64,000 nt of DNA from the NCBI RefSeq assembly GCF_000285515.1, contig NZ_HE610961.1, positions 235,863 through 299,862 on the forward strand, read 5' to 3'. Below are positions 35,275 to 43,915 of the stretch, one piece after another (position 1 is the first letter of the stretch; each line of letters starts with the position of its first letter). A program made the position numbers and the translations under genes. Source of the DNA: Paenibacillus senegalensis JC66 (lineage in GTDB: Bacteria; Bacillota; Bacilli; Paenibacillales; NBRC-103111). The notes under the pieces were generated by a model that was not told the DNA's origin, did not search any database, and worked only from the letters and a program-made list of their open reading frames with translations.

Positions 35275-36408
35275 TCACTCCTTCTCCAATTTAAGTATGA
35301 ATTCATCCGCACGGCGGCTGTCCTCCAGCAGCTGCTTGGACGAATATTGCTTGCTCTGCCTTGCGTTCCTCCAGCTTTGCAGCAGCTCATCCAACCGCCG
35401 AATCTCTTCCGCGCTCCAATGGAGCCTGGCCGCAGCCAGCAGCTGAGAGTCACTGGCATCAGTCCTAACGCCCCAGCGCTCCCTGAACAGATGGCGTATG
35501 TACTGCATTTGATGCTCCAGGGCTTCATACGCAAACCGTCGCCGTTCGTACCAGCCGGCAGCCGCCAGCAGCGTCTCATCCCCGCGGCGGACTGTAAACT
35601 CCCGTGGGGTATAAGCGGGACTAAAGCGCGCTCCCTTATACCACAGCCACAGCAAAACGGCGATAGCCAGCTGCAGCAGGACCGCAATCAGCCAGGCGGG
35701 ATAAACGGCCAGGATTCCCGGCTGCACACGTAAACCATGATAATATTCGTCAAACCAGACAGGACCTTCAAGACTGCTAAGATAGGGCCATATCAGCTCA
35801 AAATGACCCTGCTCCAGAATCGTCTCGTTACGCATCCATTCCGGTACAAGAAACAGCGCCGCCGTGCCTTCACCTACTTCTTTCCTTGCGGCAAGCATCC
35901 CATGCTCGTCGGTTATGAGCGGTTCAATATCCCCGCCCGGGACAATCCGCAAGGAGGTATAGCCCGCGGCCGGCCAGCTGCCGGAGCGATCACCCTCAGC
36001 ACCCGAGAAGGCTGTTATCGTTTCGCCTTCAGCAGGTGCACCGCTTCCCTCTGCTTCAAACCAGTCCCCGATACGGCTTCTATTGTCAAACCACAGCACA
36101 TGGTTGCCCTCAGCCACCCAATCATGTATCAGATCAAGGTCTGCTTCGCTAACACCTGCTGGCTTGATGACTACCAGCGTGCCCTGCTGGCTTTCGGCCA
36201 GAAACCGCCATTCCTGACGCCATTCCTTCACCGGGTATCCCTTTTCTTTCATGAGGGTAAACAAGCCCTTGACCCCGTCCCTGTCCGCAGACGAAGCTGC
36301 ATAAGAAGGCCACTTGGGCACATCCGGCTTAACGAAGAAATAGCCCAGAACAAGAAAAACGCACACACAGAAGCCAAGCAGGATATGCTCTTTAGCTACG
36401 CGCATCAT
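35275..36408 (-). CDS. DUF4350 domain-containing membrane protein
   Basis: Protein of 377 residues. It has one span near the N-terminus (HILLGFCVCVFLVLGYFFV), an extracytoplasmic domain resembling a Rossmann/GATase-like DUF4350 fold (GLFTLMKEKGYPVKEWR, GTLVVIKPAGVSEADLDL, HVLWFDNRSR), a second span at about residues 250-275 (LIAVLLQLAIAVLLWLWY), and a charged cytoplasmic tail with predicted helices. It belongs to MoxR-DUF58-DUF4350-DUF4129 gene sets. Function unknown. The ATG at 36408 follows GGAAGGGGGA and overlaps the DUF4129 gene by 17 bases. Confidence 0.8.
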   Translation of the reverse strand: MMRVAKEHILLGFCVCVFLVLGYFFVKPDVPKWPSYAASSADRDGVKGLFTLMKEKGYPVKEWRQEWRFLAESQQGTLVVIKPAGVSEADLDLIHDWVAEGNHVLWFDNRSRIGDWFEAEGSGAPAEGETITAFSGAEGDRSGSWPAAGYTSLRIVPGGDIEPLITDEHGMLAARKEVGEGTAALFLVPEWMRNETILEQGHFELIWPYLSSLEGPVWFDEYYHGLRVQPGILAVYPAWLIAVLLQLAIAVLLWLWYKGARFSPAYTPREFTVRRGDETLLAAAGWYERRRFAYEALEHQMQYIRHLFRERWGVRTDASDSQLLAAARLHWSAEEIRRLDELLQSWRNARQSKQYSSKQLLEDSRRADEFILKLEKE

Positions 36409-37027
36409 CCCGTTCCCCCTTCCGCATGCAGTCCTCGCCATACTGCTTGATCAGCTCATACTGGGATTGCCCCGCGGCGGAACGGCCGTAATAAATTTGC
36501 TCAAATAATCGGGCTGCCTTGCTGAAAGGCGGAATGGCTCCGGCCTGCTGTTCTCTCAGTTCCTCCCGGTATTCATAGTTGGTTTTCCACTTTTCCGCCT
36601 TTACCCAGCCCTGCTCATCCATCGCTATAAGGATTGCCAGGAAGCGGTAACGGATTGCCTCTCTATACTGGCCCTTCTGCGCGGCTAGATTGGCCTCCCG
36701 CAGCAGATCCGCCGAAGACTTGTGCAAATCATCTTCATTCAAAAAGACAGCTTTATGACGAATAGTTCGGCTAAGGATCATTTTACGAACCAGCCAGATG
36801 ATAACTACAGCGAGAACCGCCATGAGCACGGCAACGATAATCAAGGTTACGGAGCGGGAGCCCTCCGGCTGGATCGACCAATCGGGAAACCAGTCGGAGA
36901 TCAGATCCCACATTCGTTCCCATAAAGAAGGACCCCTTTCTTGCTGATGGTAGGCCATGAATTCATCCCGGGACAGGATCTCCTGCAAATGTTCGCGGTC
37001 TTCATGCCTGTTGTCGATAGTGCTCAT
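36392..37027 (-). CDS. DUF4129 domain-containing protein
   Basis: Protein of 211 residues with one span (SVTLIIVAVLMAVLAVVIIW, about residues 60-80) and a C-terminal DUF4129 domain (AAQKGQYREAIRYRFLAILIA and TNYEYREEL...FSKAARLFEQIYYG). DUF4129 domains also occur at the C-terminus of transglutaminase-like proteins encoded by similar MoxR clusters. The ATG at 37027 follows GGAGGAG, and the stop of the upstream gene lies 4 bases before it. The role is unknown; co-transcription with MoxR is very likely. Confidence 0.82.
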   Translation of the reverse strand: MSTIDNRHEDREHLQEILSRDEFMAYHQQERGPSLWERMWDLISDWFPDWSIQPEGSRSVTLIIVAVLMAVLAVVIIWLVRKMILSRTIRHKAVFLNEDDLHKSSADLLREANLAAQKGQYREAIRYRFLAILIAMDEQGWVKAEKWKTNYEYREELREQQAGAIPPFSKAARLFEQIYYGRSAAGQSQYELIKQYGEDCMRKGERDDARS

Positions 37028-37031
37028 AAGC

Positions 37032-38137
37032 TTAATGCTCCTCCGGTGGATTGCGGTATGTGGAGCCCTCAGGCGCGGAGCCTGGCGAATAGCCTGGCGC
37101 CGGAGAAGGGCCTATGGGGCCGGCTGCAAGCGGAGCCCCGGCAGAACGGGAACGTTCCCATTGCTGCTGATACTCCCTTATTGCCGAGTCGATGCGTTCC
37201 TCCAGATCCTTCCCCCGGCTGCGGAACAGCAAATCTTCGAACACAACACCGTAAGTGATGGTATACAGAGGCAAAATAAGCAGCGAAAGCAGGACGGAAA
37301 CTAATTGCCCCAGCAGCGACACCTTAAACACATAGTAAACAAGAAGATAGATACCTAAAGAAAATACACTATATATAGCAGTTAAAACAATTAATGTCAC
37401 ATAAATCCGCCAAAAGCTGTGTTTGGTAAGCCTCCAGCTTTTACCGAAGGGCCCATTTTCTTTTTCCAGGGAGAGAACGGGCAGAAAAAAACCGAGACGG
37501 ATAACAAAGTACAAAAAGCCTGTTATAATTCCAGCAACAAGCGCAATATACAGCAGCATCATTATGACAACCATTAGAATCTCTAAAGCCGGCGAAGAGG
37601 CATTCAACTGAACCATTCCCAGCCCCACGATCGACAAAAAAACATTACGACAAAGACAGCCACCACGACAGCCAGCACTGTGGCAATATAGATCCCTAAC
37701 AAAATCAGCCCGAATAATATCGAATACCCTGATCTTTTCCAGAAGGGGGAAATGCTGCGCTTAAGCAGTTCTCCAATGGACGGCTGCTCCCCTCGGGAAC
37801 CGGCGCGGACCAGATGCAGATTAGCTGATAAGGCTAACGGGAAAACAAAAATAAGATACAGCGGCAAAAGCACTACGGTGAACAAAACCTGCCATCCGGA
37901 AACGTCATCTCCCTCCGGCGCCAGTTCGTTTCCCGCTGCAAAGCCATCCTCCCATGGCAAAGAAAAGCCTATGTTCGTCGCTTCACTGTAATCAAAGAAC
38001 AGCAAATTCTGTACTAGGTATACAGGTCCTATAAATACCAGCACAATCATAAATGCCGTTAAAAAATATTTGCGGTACAGCTGAAAGCTGCGGTCGAGCA
38101 GTTCTCCTACGCCAACCGGTTTCATCCAACTCTCCAT
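37032..38137 (-). pseudogene. Polytopic membrane protein of the MoxR cluster, split by a frameshift in a T7 run
   Basis: Two open frames make one protein. The first (38137 to 37604) starts MESWMKPVGVGELLDRSFQL and has spans FLTAFMIVLVFIGPVYLVQN and VLFTVVLLPLYLIFVFPLAL. The second continues from about 37640 to 37032 with LEILMVVIMMLLYIALVAGI and a Pro/Gly-rich tail. On the coding strand the join falls in seven T residues (37636-37642); an eighth T would fuse VVMFF to LSIVGLGMVQL and give about 368 residues, typical of the glycerophosphodiester phosphodiesterase membrane-domain-like family. This is either a true broken or phase-variable gene or a homopolymer error. It is first in the operon, with AGGAGG before the ATG. 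Function unknown. Confidence 0.8.
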
Positions 38138-38610
38138 CGTCTTCCTCCTGTTTCTTTTTCTCTATTATGTAAAATTTTAAGGTGAACCCGGATATCCTCG
38201 TTAATCAATATTAATTCAGGTGTATGGATCAGAATGTTCAATTAATCAATGTCTTGTACAAGGAAACAGCGTAAACCGGTTATGTAAAATGCTTATGTAA
38301 ACAATCTAATTTTGTCCTCCGTGCGACGCGCCTTTCCTGTTCAGTCCATGTCCCTATTTGATGACCGTGCCTCTTCTGTCCTGCCATGCCCTTATTTTCG
38401 TTTTTACCTGCACAATCAAAATCATTGACTAATTATATCAGAAAATTAGCGCTTCAGTGACGGAAAACGTAACAATATTACTTTTTTCCTACCTATTTAT
38501 ATGCCGCCAGAAACGCGCAGCTGCTTGGTAAACTTATCTTGGATTACCAATATGATTGCATTGAGGCCTATGATCCCTCCCATTATAATGGCAAACGAGG
38601 AGGGGATAAC
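38138..38610. other. 473-base gene-free divergent spacer
   Basis: AT-rich spacer between the minus-strand MoxR operon and the plus-strand hydrolase. It should hold both promoters, but I see no pair of boxes good enough to place. No tandem repeat or hairpin stands out. Confidence 0.6.
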
Positions 38611-39246
38611 TTGAAGAGGAAATTTTTACCTTTATTGTCATTAATTCTTTGTCTGTTAATTCTGGTTCCTACTACTGCCGCAGCGCCAACCGTCCAGCAG
38701 GGAAGCCAAAGCGGAGATGTGTGGGACTTGCAATTTAGATTACACACTGTCGGTTATTACCAACATTCAATAGACGGAATTTTCGGTTATCATACTTTGA
38801 CGGCTGTGAGCCGTTTTCAGCAAAATTACGGTTTGAAGGTGGATGGGATCGCTGGCCCGCAAACCTGGTCAGCACTGAAGAGGGTTTCCGCCAATGCTAG
38901 TGAATTGACGATGCTGGCCAGAGTCATTCACGGTGAAGCGCGGGGAGAACCTTACGAGGGTAAGGTGGCAGTTGCCGCTGTTGTCCTTAACCGCATGCAA
39001 TCGCCGGATTTTCCGGATAAGATGGCTGATGTCATTTTCCAGCCTCGTGCTTTTACGGCGGTTGATGACGGCCAGTATTATCTGCAGCCTGACCAATCGG
39101 CTTATCAAGCAGCTATGGACGCACTTCGCGGATGGGATCCAACCAACGGAGCCTTATATTATTTTAATCCCGTAACTGCAACGTCCGCCTGGATATGGAC
39201 CCGCCAACAAACGGGCAAAATCGGCAAGCATGTTTTCGCCATTTAA
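38611..39246 (+). CDS. SleB-like cell-wall hydrolase with peptidoglycan-binding domain
   Basis: Secreted protein of 211 residues. It has a signal peptide (KRKFLPLLSLILCLLILVPT, cleaved near TAAA), a PG_binding_1 domain (GDVWDLQFRLHTVGYY...FGYHTLTAVSRFQ) and a Hydrolase_2 domain of the SleB/CwlJ type (ELTMLARVIHGEARGEPYEG, VAAVVLNRM, DFPDKMADVIFQP, ALYYFNP). The catalytic glutamate is probably that of GEARGE. SleB cuts spore cortex during germination; related enzymes trim vegetative wall. The start is TTG at 38611, 7 bases after AGGAGG; in-frame codons upstream to 38539 lack a ribosome site. Confidence 0.88.
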   Translation: MKRKFLPLLSLILCLLILVPTTAAAPTVQQGSQSGDVWDLQFRLHTVGYYQHSIDGIFGYHTLTAVSRFQQNYGLKVDGIAGPQTWSALKRVSANASELTMLARVIHGEARGEPYEGKVAVAAVVLNRMQSPDFPDKMADVIFQPRAFTAVDDGQYYLQPDQSAYQAAMDALRGWDPTNGALYYFNPVTATSAWIWTRQQTGKIGKHVFAI

Positions 39247-39288
39247 TACACACGTCTTTCTTTTATAAGTTCGGTAAAAAATGTTCTG

Positions 39289-39341
39289 TTCGGAAGAACG
39301 TATTCGGAAGAATCCTCGTCGGAAGATCGTGGTCAGAAGAT
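39289..39341. repeat. Degenerate 14-16 base tandem repeat
   Basis: TTCGGAAGAACGTA, TTCGGAAGAATCCTCG, TCGGAAGATCGTGG and TCAGAAGAT follow each other directly. The block lies 43 bases after the hydrolase stop codon, and I see no coding potential. Confidence 0.7.
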
Positions 39342-39358
39342 AAAATCCCTGCTTTTTC

Positions 39359-39390
39359 GGCCAAATAAGAGCGAGGGCGAGCGTTAGCGC
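39359..39390. repeat. Dispersed intergenic repeat, copy 1
   Basis: This 32-base stretch is the reverse complement, with one mismatch, of 47279-47310. The likeness continues for about 25 bases beyond GGCC. The core reads CCAAATAAGAGCGAGG and GCGAGCGTTAGCGC. Confidence 0.85.
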
Positions 39391-39561
39391 GGAACAGCTT
39401 GCAGGTCTCCTTTGACTGCCTTTTCGAGAGCGCATTCCCTCAACCAGCGGAATAGCCGCCATGTAGGTTAGCAGCCGGATTTCCATGCATCCACTGAGCA
39501 TTAGAGTGCTTCATTGGCTCCCTCGTTCAGGAAATCGTGATCAGAGTGAGGAATCCGCTCG

Positions 39562-39696
39562 TATCTGCACGGGCTCCACATTGTGTCTACACGGACCCTG
39601 CGTTGTCTGCGCGGGCTCCACGTGTCTACAAGGGCCCTGCGTCGTGTCTACACGTGCTCTATGTGGTGCCGGCACGGCCCTGCGTCGTGTCACACG
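39562..39696. repeat. Degenerate tandem repeat of about 22 bases
   Basis: About six units with the approximate consensus TCTACACGGGC-y-CTGCGTCGTG (units at 39562, 39586, 39606, 39625, 39647 and 39669), each 19-24 bases long and diverged. A second, shorter block of two 18-base units (GTCGGAGC[TC]CGCAG) lies at about 39813-39852. The whole 39247-40096 gap (850 bases) holds these repeats and no credible gene; the open frames across it are by-products of the repeats. Confidence 0.75.
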
Positions 39697-39697
39697 A

Positions 39698-39731
39698 AAA
39701 TCCTTCTATTGTTCCAACAGTAGAAGGATTT
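39698..39731. repeat. Perfect 11-bp inverted repeat
   Basis: AAATCCTTCTA (39698-39708) and TAGAAGGATTT (39721-39731) are exact reverse complements with a 12-base loop. No long T run follows on either strand, so it is a weak terminator candidate; it could be a dispersed palindromic element. Confidence 0.8.
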
Positions 39732-40096
39732 CGCTTTATTAGAGCACTTTGCTGTCCTGTTAAGACAGTAAGCTGCTCGTAGACGCCGTTGCCCGAACCG
39801 CAGCGAACGCCCGTAGTCCGGTCGGAGCTCGCAGCCTGGTCGGAGCCCGCAGTCCAAGCCTTGGTAGAGAAATTAAGAGTCATGACGTTGTTTTACTTGA
39901 CACCTGTTCTACAGACGAATACACTGGTGCCGATGCACGAAACAGCAAGCATGCCGGACTAGTGCCTGGTGCGCTCACAGGAAGGACCCGATAAGCTGAT
40001 GGAATTGAAAGCCTAGGCGCAGCAGTCCAGTATCCTCCGGCAGTCCTCATTTTATAGCGTGTGCACATATTCTTATAAGAAAAGAGGTTGTTCGCC

Positions 40097-40483
40097 ATGC
40101 CTGAAATCATTGAAGGTGTTTCCCATCTGAATGCAGACGAAGTATATGAGGTTTTGAACCAGTCCCCCGCGAACGTTTATGTTATTGATGTAAGAGAGCC
40201 GGAAGAGTATGAAGCCGGACATATTCCTGGCATTCCTCTTTTGCCCATGGGCCAAATCCCTGAACATGTAGACAGCTTTGATAAGGATGCCGAATATATC
40301 TTTATTTGCCGCAGCGGACGCAGAAGCCTTGAGGTCGCCCGCTTTTTTCAAAGCGAAGGGATTGAGAAGGTCCACAACTACTTAGGAGGCATGCTAGCTT
40401 GGGACAAGGAAATTGCCCATGGAAATGAGCATGTAATCACAGAGTTTTCAATGGCCAATCTGAAAAGGAAAGATCAAAACTAA
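40097..40483 (+). CDS. Rhodanese-domain protein
   Basis: Single-domain rhodanese of 128 residues. The core is VYVIDVREPEEYEAGHIPGI with the active-site loop ICRSGRRS (cysteine nucleophile for persulfide), then NYLGGMLAWDKEI. Such proteins carry sulfane sulfur in the cytoplasm; the target is unknown. The ATG at 40097 follows GAGGTT. The gene stands alone between repeat-rich spacers. Confidence 0.9.
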   Translation: MPEIIEGVSHLNADEVYEVLNQSPANVYVIDVREPEEYEAGHIPGIPLLPMGQIPEHVDSFDKDAEYIFICRSGRRSLEVARFFQSEGIEKVHNYLGGMLAWDKEIAHGNEHVITEFSMANLKRKDQN

Positions 40484-41224
40484 ACCGCTACTAAATTGCT
40501 TGCCCTATGAAGAACTGCTTAGCTTGAACCTAAGACGTGGTCATGGACGCCAGACCGCCAAGCTTGCCGCCAAATTTGAGCATTCCAGCTTACAGAAATC
40601 TAATACAGGTAAGATGACAGTCAAGGTTACGGATCTCTATCATCTCTCCGATCGTCTCGATCACACCATGGCAGCGAAACGATTCCAAATGTTGCACCAT
40701 GTATAAAATACCTCTGATCCACGGCATAGTATAGGTGAAGACATAGTCTTCCATACTTATCTTGATAATTTTCACATTTGATAAAAATCCAATAGCAATA
40801 ACGGGAAGTTAGTGGCGGATTGGCATATTCGTGGATGCATTGTCATGAATGCGCTGTGAGCCTGGAAATTCTACTGTAGAGCAGTCAGTCCAGTCTGCTT
40901 TTCTAGAAAACGGCCTCCGCTTCGGTTTTGAACGAACTGGGGGCTCATTTTTCCACTGGGGTAAGGAGTCGCCAAGAATAGTCCCGTTTATTCCAACTGC
41001 CTTGTAAGTAGTGAATAGAACAGCTAGATATCCGTGAAAATCAAACTGTATGAGCTGCTTCAATTTGCGAGTGAAAACAGAGCTGCCAAGGAAAAGGGTC
41101 AAGGAAAGAGTTCACCCTTGCTTCATGACAGCCCATTGTACTGGATGATCCGTATAAACGTATGACAATTCGATATTTGTGCAACTCGATAATGACGGTA
41201 GATTCAGCAAGAGAGAGCCGGTTG
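40484..41224. other. 741-base stretch without a recognised gene
   Basis: Short open frames exist (68 residues at 40500-40706 plus; 97 residues at 40809-41102 minus; 94 residues at 41041-41325 minus), but none resembles a family I know and none has a good ribosome site. The minus-strand frame at 40809-41102 is the least random-looking (GTILGDSLPQWKNEPP) and could be a decayed or dispersed element. No terminator or promoter is clear. Confidence 0.5.
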
Positions 41225-43915
41225 CTAATACGCTTTGGGAACCTCGACCTTGCGTGAGATGCCCCACTCATCGGTAAAGTAAAGCTGAACCCCATGATCC
41301 TGATCGTCGAGAAAACAGGAAACATATTTGCTGTCTCCCTTTTTCATAGGGACCAGCAGAGTGACCAGACGATGGCTGGCCGCAAGCCCGGTAGCTGCAC
41401 TCAAATGCCACTGACGGGGTAATCCTTCAATTTCTGCAGGATCTACCCCCGGAAAATCGTTATGCTGAGAGAGCGCAAGCTCGCCGGAGGAATTATAGAC
41501 GAAACGCCCTTCCATGTCAGCCCGCCTGCCTGCTACCTCAAAGGAATCATTCTTCAACTTCATGGGGTACAATGTATGGAACAACCATTGAACTTGACCC
41601 GGCTTTTCCAGATCTACTTGATCGACAATAACTACATACGACTCACTAAAGAAATAAAGCTCCCGAACAAATTTCCGCACATAGGGAACTGTGTGCTTAT
41701 AAGCAGCTGTAGCATTGCCCCGAACATACCCGCCCCCTTCCCGGGAATAAGCGTCTTCAATAACGCCATAGGCATCCAGACAGAGGCTCTTATCCCCTCC
41801 GGCGTATTGGCCAATTCCGTCAATCAACAAACTGTTAGTAGACAAGGTTTGCCTGCGCCAGCGAGTATGCATGGTGCTGTTAAAAGCTATATAATAGCCG
41901 CTTTCAATTGCCAAAGGCTCTCCATAAGCATGCAGCAAAAATCCGTTTTGATCTCCATGGCTGTGACTGATCGAGCCATAGCGGCTGCTCTTGGTCAGCA
42001 GCATGATATGCTCGCTCGGGTCATCCATTCGGCTGTGCATCGCTACCCATCCGATATCGCGAAACCACTTGACAGGCTCGATTTTGTCAGCCGTAGGTTT
42101 TATGGGGGCAGTCTGCGGATAGTCATGCCGGTACATCATCTCATCAAAGCGAAAATCCCACCAGCCATAGTTGTAATATTTCGATTCCGGATCGACATCC
42201 GCTTCGCGAACCTGTTCGTAATACCATTGATAAAGTCCATTGCCGGTCACCCCCGCAAACTGGCGGATATTAAATCCGGTCTTCAAACTAACCGGGTCTC
42301 CTAGAGTAGATTGGTCGCCGAAGCTGGCACGAACAGTGTCCGGACTGAAGCAGTACAGGGGGAAATCACCGGTTTTCTGAAAAAAGGGCCTTCGGTAAAA
42401 ATCAAGCCGAGTCTGCTTCTTCAACAGATTCAGCGCTTCCGTCACAAAGGCCATTCCAGTTGTCCAATACATGGGACCTTCCGCCCAGCCCCCGTCCCTG
42501 CCTCCCCAAGGAGTGTACAATCCGGCGTAATACTCCACGGTATAGTGAAGCCATTCCTTTGCCTGCGGCTCTTCATGCAGCATTGCCAGGCAGGCCGGGA
42601 CGAGCACGGAGGAAAGCGAACGTACTGCATGGCTATCATAAGGCACTCTATGAATCTTGGACCGCTCTATCACATGATAGGCCACCTGAAGTGTCCTTTC
42701 CAGAAGGCAGGTGCGTACGGCACCGCGCTCATCGATGGACAGATGAGGATAGAGCCAGTCATACCCCCAGGCAATAGCACCTGCCACACGAAATGCGGCT
42801 TCGTCATTATAATCTCGCGAGGTAGTGCCAGCCACATCCCAGGAAACGGCATGAAGCAGCCATTTTTTAGCTTGCTCGATGATTGAAGCGTCCTCCAGTA
42901 CGACGCCTGCTATGCTCAAATGTCTTACGGCATAGAGCAGTTCCTGGCAATCCATGTACATTTTCCTCCACAAATGGGCCACTCTTTGGTTGTTGGGATA
43001 GCGGACGGGCTCTGCGATCAGCGGTTTAGTCAGCCAAGGGCGAACGGAACGATCGATAAACGTTTGCCAACCAAAAGCGTTAGGATCATTGGCAACTTCC
43101 TGGCGAAAAGCAGCCAACTCCTGCTCATTCAGCCAAAGCCGGGGGTGGGCTTCGGAAGTATGCTCAAATCTCGCTTCACGGGCAGGAAGCGGTGTGTGCG
43201 GAAGGTCCGCGGGCACGCAAAACTTCCTTACCCGGCTCCAGGCAGACCGGGAGTCTTCACCGGACAAAGCGCCCCTGTTATCCATGCCGAAAGCGGTTTC
43301 CGTGTTCTCGGTATGCTGACCAGCCAGAGCCTCCACACCGGCGTTTGCTTCTCCCCCGAGCGTCGCCGCGCCAGACCCATCCCTTATGTCCGCCCCTTTA
43401 GAAATGGCCGCGTGGCCCTTCGTCCCATCCGCCCCGCCTATCGCTCCTCCTTCTCCTTCCGCTCCTCCTTCCGTTTCCCCTCTTCCTTCCGCTACTCCCT
43501 TCGCTTCTCCTCTCGTTTCCCCTCTTCCTTCCGCTTCTCCATCTGCCTTCTCTTCCGTCCCTCCCTTCACTTCCTCTGCTTTCTCTTTTCCTTCCACTAC
43601 CCCTTCTCCTTTTCCTTCCGCTTCCGTTTCTGCTTCCACTTCCGCCTGTTCCGCTAGTGCATACCGCCAATAATACTCTCCGGGCGGGAAAACCCAATCC
43701 GGTGTGTAAAAATTATAGGGAAGCGGTTCGATCGTGCGTGTCACCGCGGCCTCAAAATGCTGCGAAGTCGAGATTTGCAGCACATAGCAATCCCCTTCGG
43801 ACTTAGCGGGAATCCAGGTGAACCTAGGCGGATTCTCTTCCAGCCGGGTATGCTCGTCGGGTGCATACTGCACAGTCAGCTTGCCGCTTTGCGGCTCAAA
43901 CAGCCTGTTCATCAT
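41225..43915 (-). CDS. Heparinase II/III-family protein with DUF4962-type N-terminus and a low-complexity insert
   Basis: Protein of 896 residues without a clear signal peptide, so probably cytoplasmic. Residues 1-90 (LEENPPRFTWIPAK, YVLQISTSQHFEAAVTRTIE, FPPGEYYWRYALAEQ) match the start of a DUF4962 Fn3-like domain, which resumes at WSRVRKFCVPADLPH after about residue 226. Between them lie about 136 residues of Glu/Gly/Ala/Lys-rich low complexity. An alpha/alpha-barrel lyase region follows (about 240-610), then the heparinase II/III region with SISHSHGDQNGFLLHAYGE near 652. It probably cleaves uronate oligosaccharides taken up by the ABC system. It overlaps the upstream lyase gene by 20 bases. 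Confidence 0.8.
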   Translation of the reverse strand: MMNRLFEPQSGKLTVQYAPDEHTRLEENPPRFTWIPAKSEGDCYVLQISTSQHFEAAVTRTIEPLPYNFYTPDWVFPPGEYYWRYALAEQAEVEAETEAEGKGEGVVEGKEKAEEVKGGTEEKADGEAEGRGETRGEAKGVAEGRGETEGGAEGEGGAIGGADGTKGHAAISKGADIRDGSGAATLGGEANAGVEALAGQHTENTETAFGMDNRGALSGEDSRSAWSRVRKFCVPADLPHTPLPAREARFEHTSEAHPRLWLNEQELAAFRQEVANDPNAFGWQTFIDRSVRPWLTKPLIAEPVRYPNNQRVAHLWRKMYMDCQELLYAVRHLSIAGVVLEDASIIEQAKKWLLHAVSWDVAGTTSRDYNDEAAFRVAGAIAWGYDWLYPHLSIDERGAVRTCLLERTLQVAYHVIERSKIHRVPYDSHAVRSLSSVLVPACLAMLHEEPQAKEWLHYTVEYYAGLYTPWGGRDGGWAEGPMYWTTGMAFVTEALNLLKKQTRLDFYRRPFFQKTGDFPLYCFSPDTVRASFGDQSTLGDPVSLKTGFNIRQFAGVTGNGLYQWYYEQVREADVDPESKYYNYGWWDFRFDEMMYRHDYPQTAPIKPTADKIEPVKWFRDIGWVAMHSRMDDPSEHIMLLTKSSRYGSISHSHGDQNGFLLHAYGEPLAIESGYYIAFNSTMHTRWRRQTLSTNSLLIDGIGQYAGGDKSLCLDAYGVIEDAYSREGGGYVRGNATAAYKHTVPYVRKFVRELYFFSESYVVIVDQVDLEKPGQVQWLFHTLYPMKLKNDSFEVAGRRADMEGRFVYNSSGELALSQHNDFPGVDPAEIEGLPRQWHLSAATGLAASHRLVTLLVPMKKGDSKYVSCFLDDQDHGVQLYFTDEWGISRKVEVPKAY
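43420..43645. repeat. Homopyrimidine/homopurine low-complexity tract inside the DUF4962-lyase gene
   Basis: The plus strand is almost pure C/T, built from variants of CTTCCTTCCGCTTCTCC and CGTTTCCCCTC; on the coding strand this gives GA-rich codons for Glu, Gly, Lys and Arg (residues about 91-165). The reading frame stays open through it. Confidence 0.85.

Noticed and set aside
39485-39782. Cys-rich plus-strand frames of 81-85 codons in the repeat spacer
   Set aside because: They are translations of the 22-base repeat in two frames, with no ribosome site.
41462-42304. Long open frame (280 codons) opposite the DUF4962-lyase gene
   Set aside because: The minus-strand frame has family motifs and good ribosome spacing; the plus-strand translation has none.
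42920-43657. Plus-strand open frame of 245 codons ending in Ser/Phe/Arg repeats
   Set aside because: It is the mirror of the homopyrimidine tract inside the lyase gene and has no recognisable domain.
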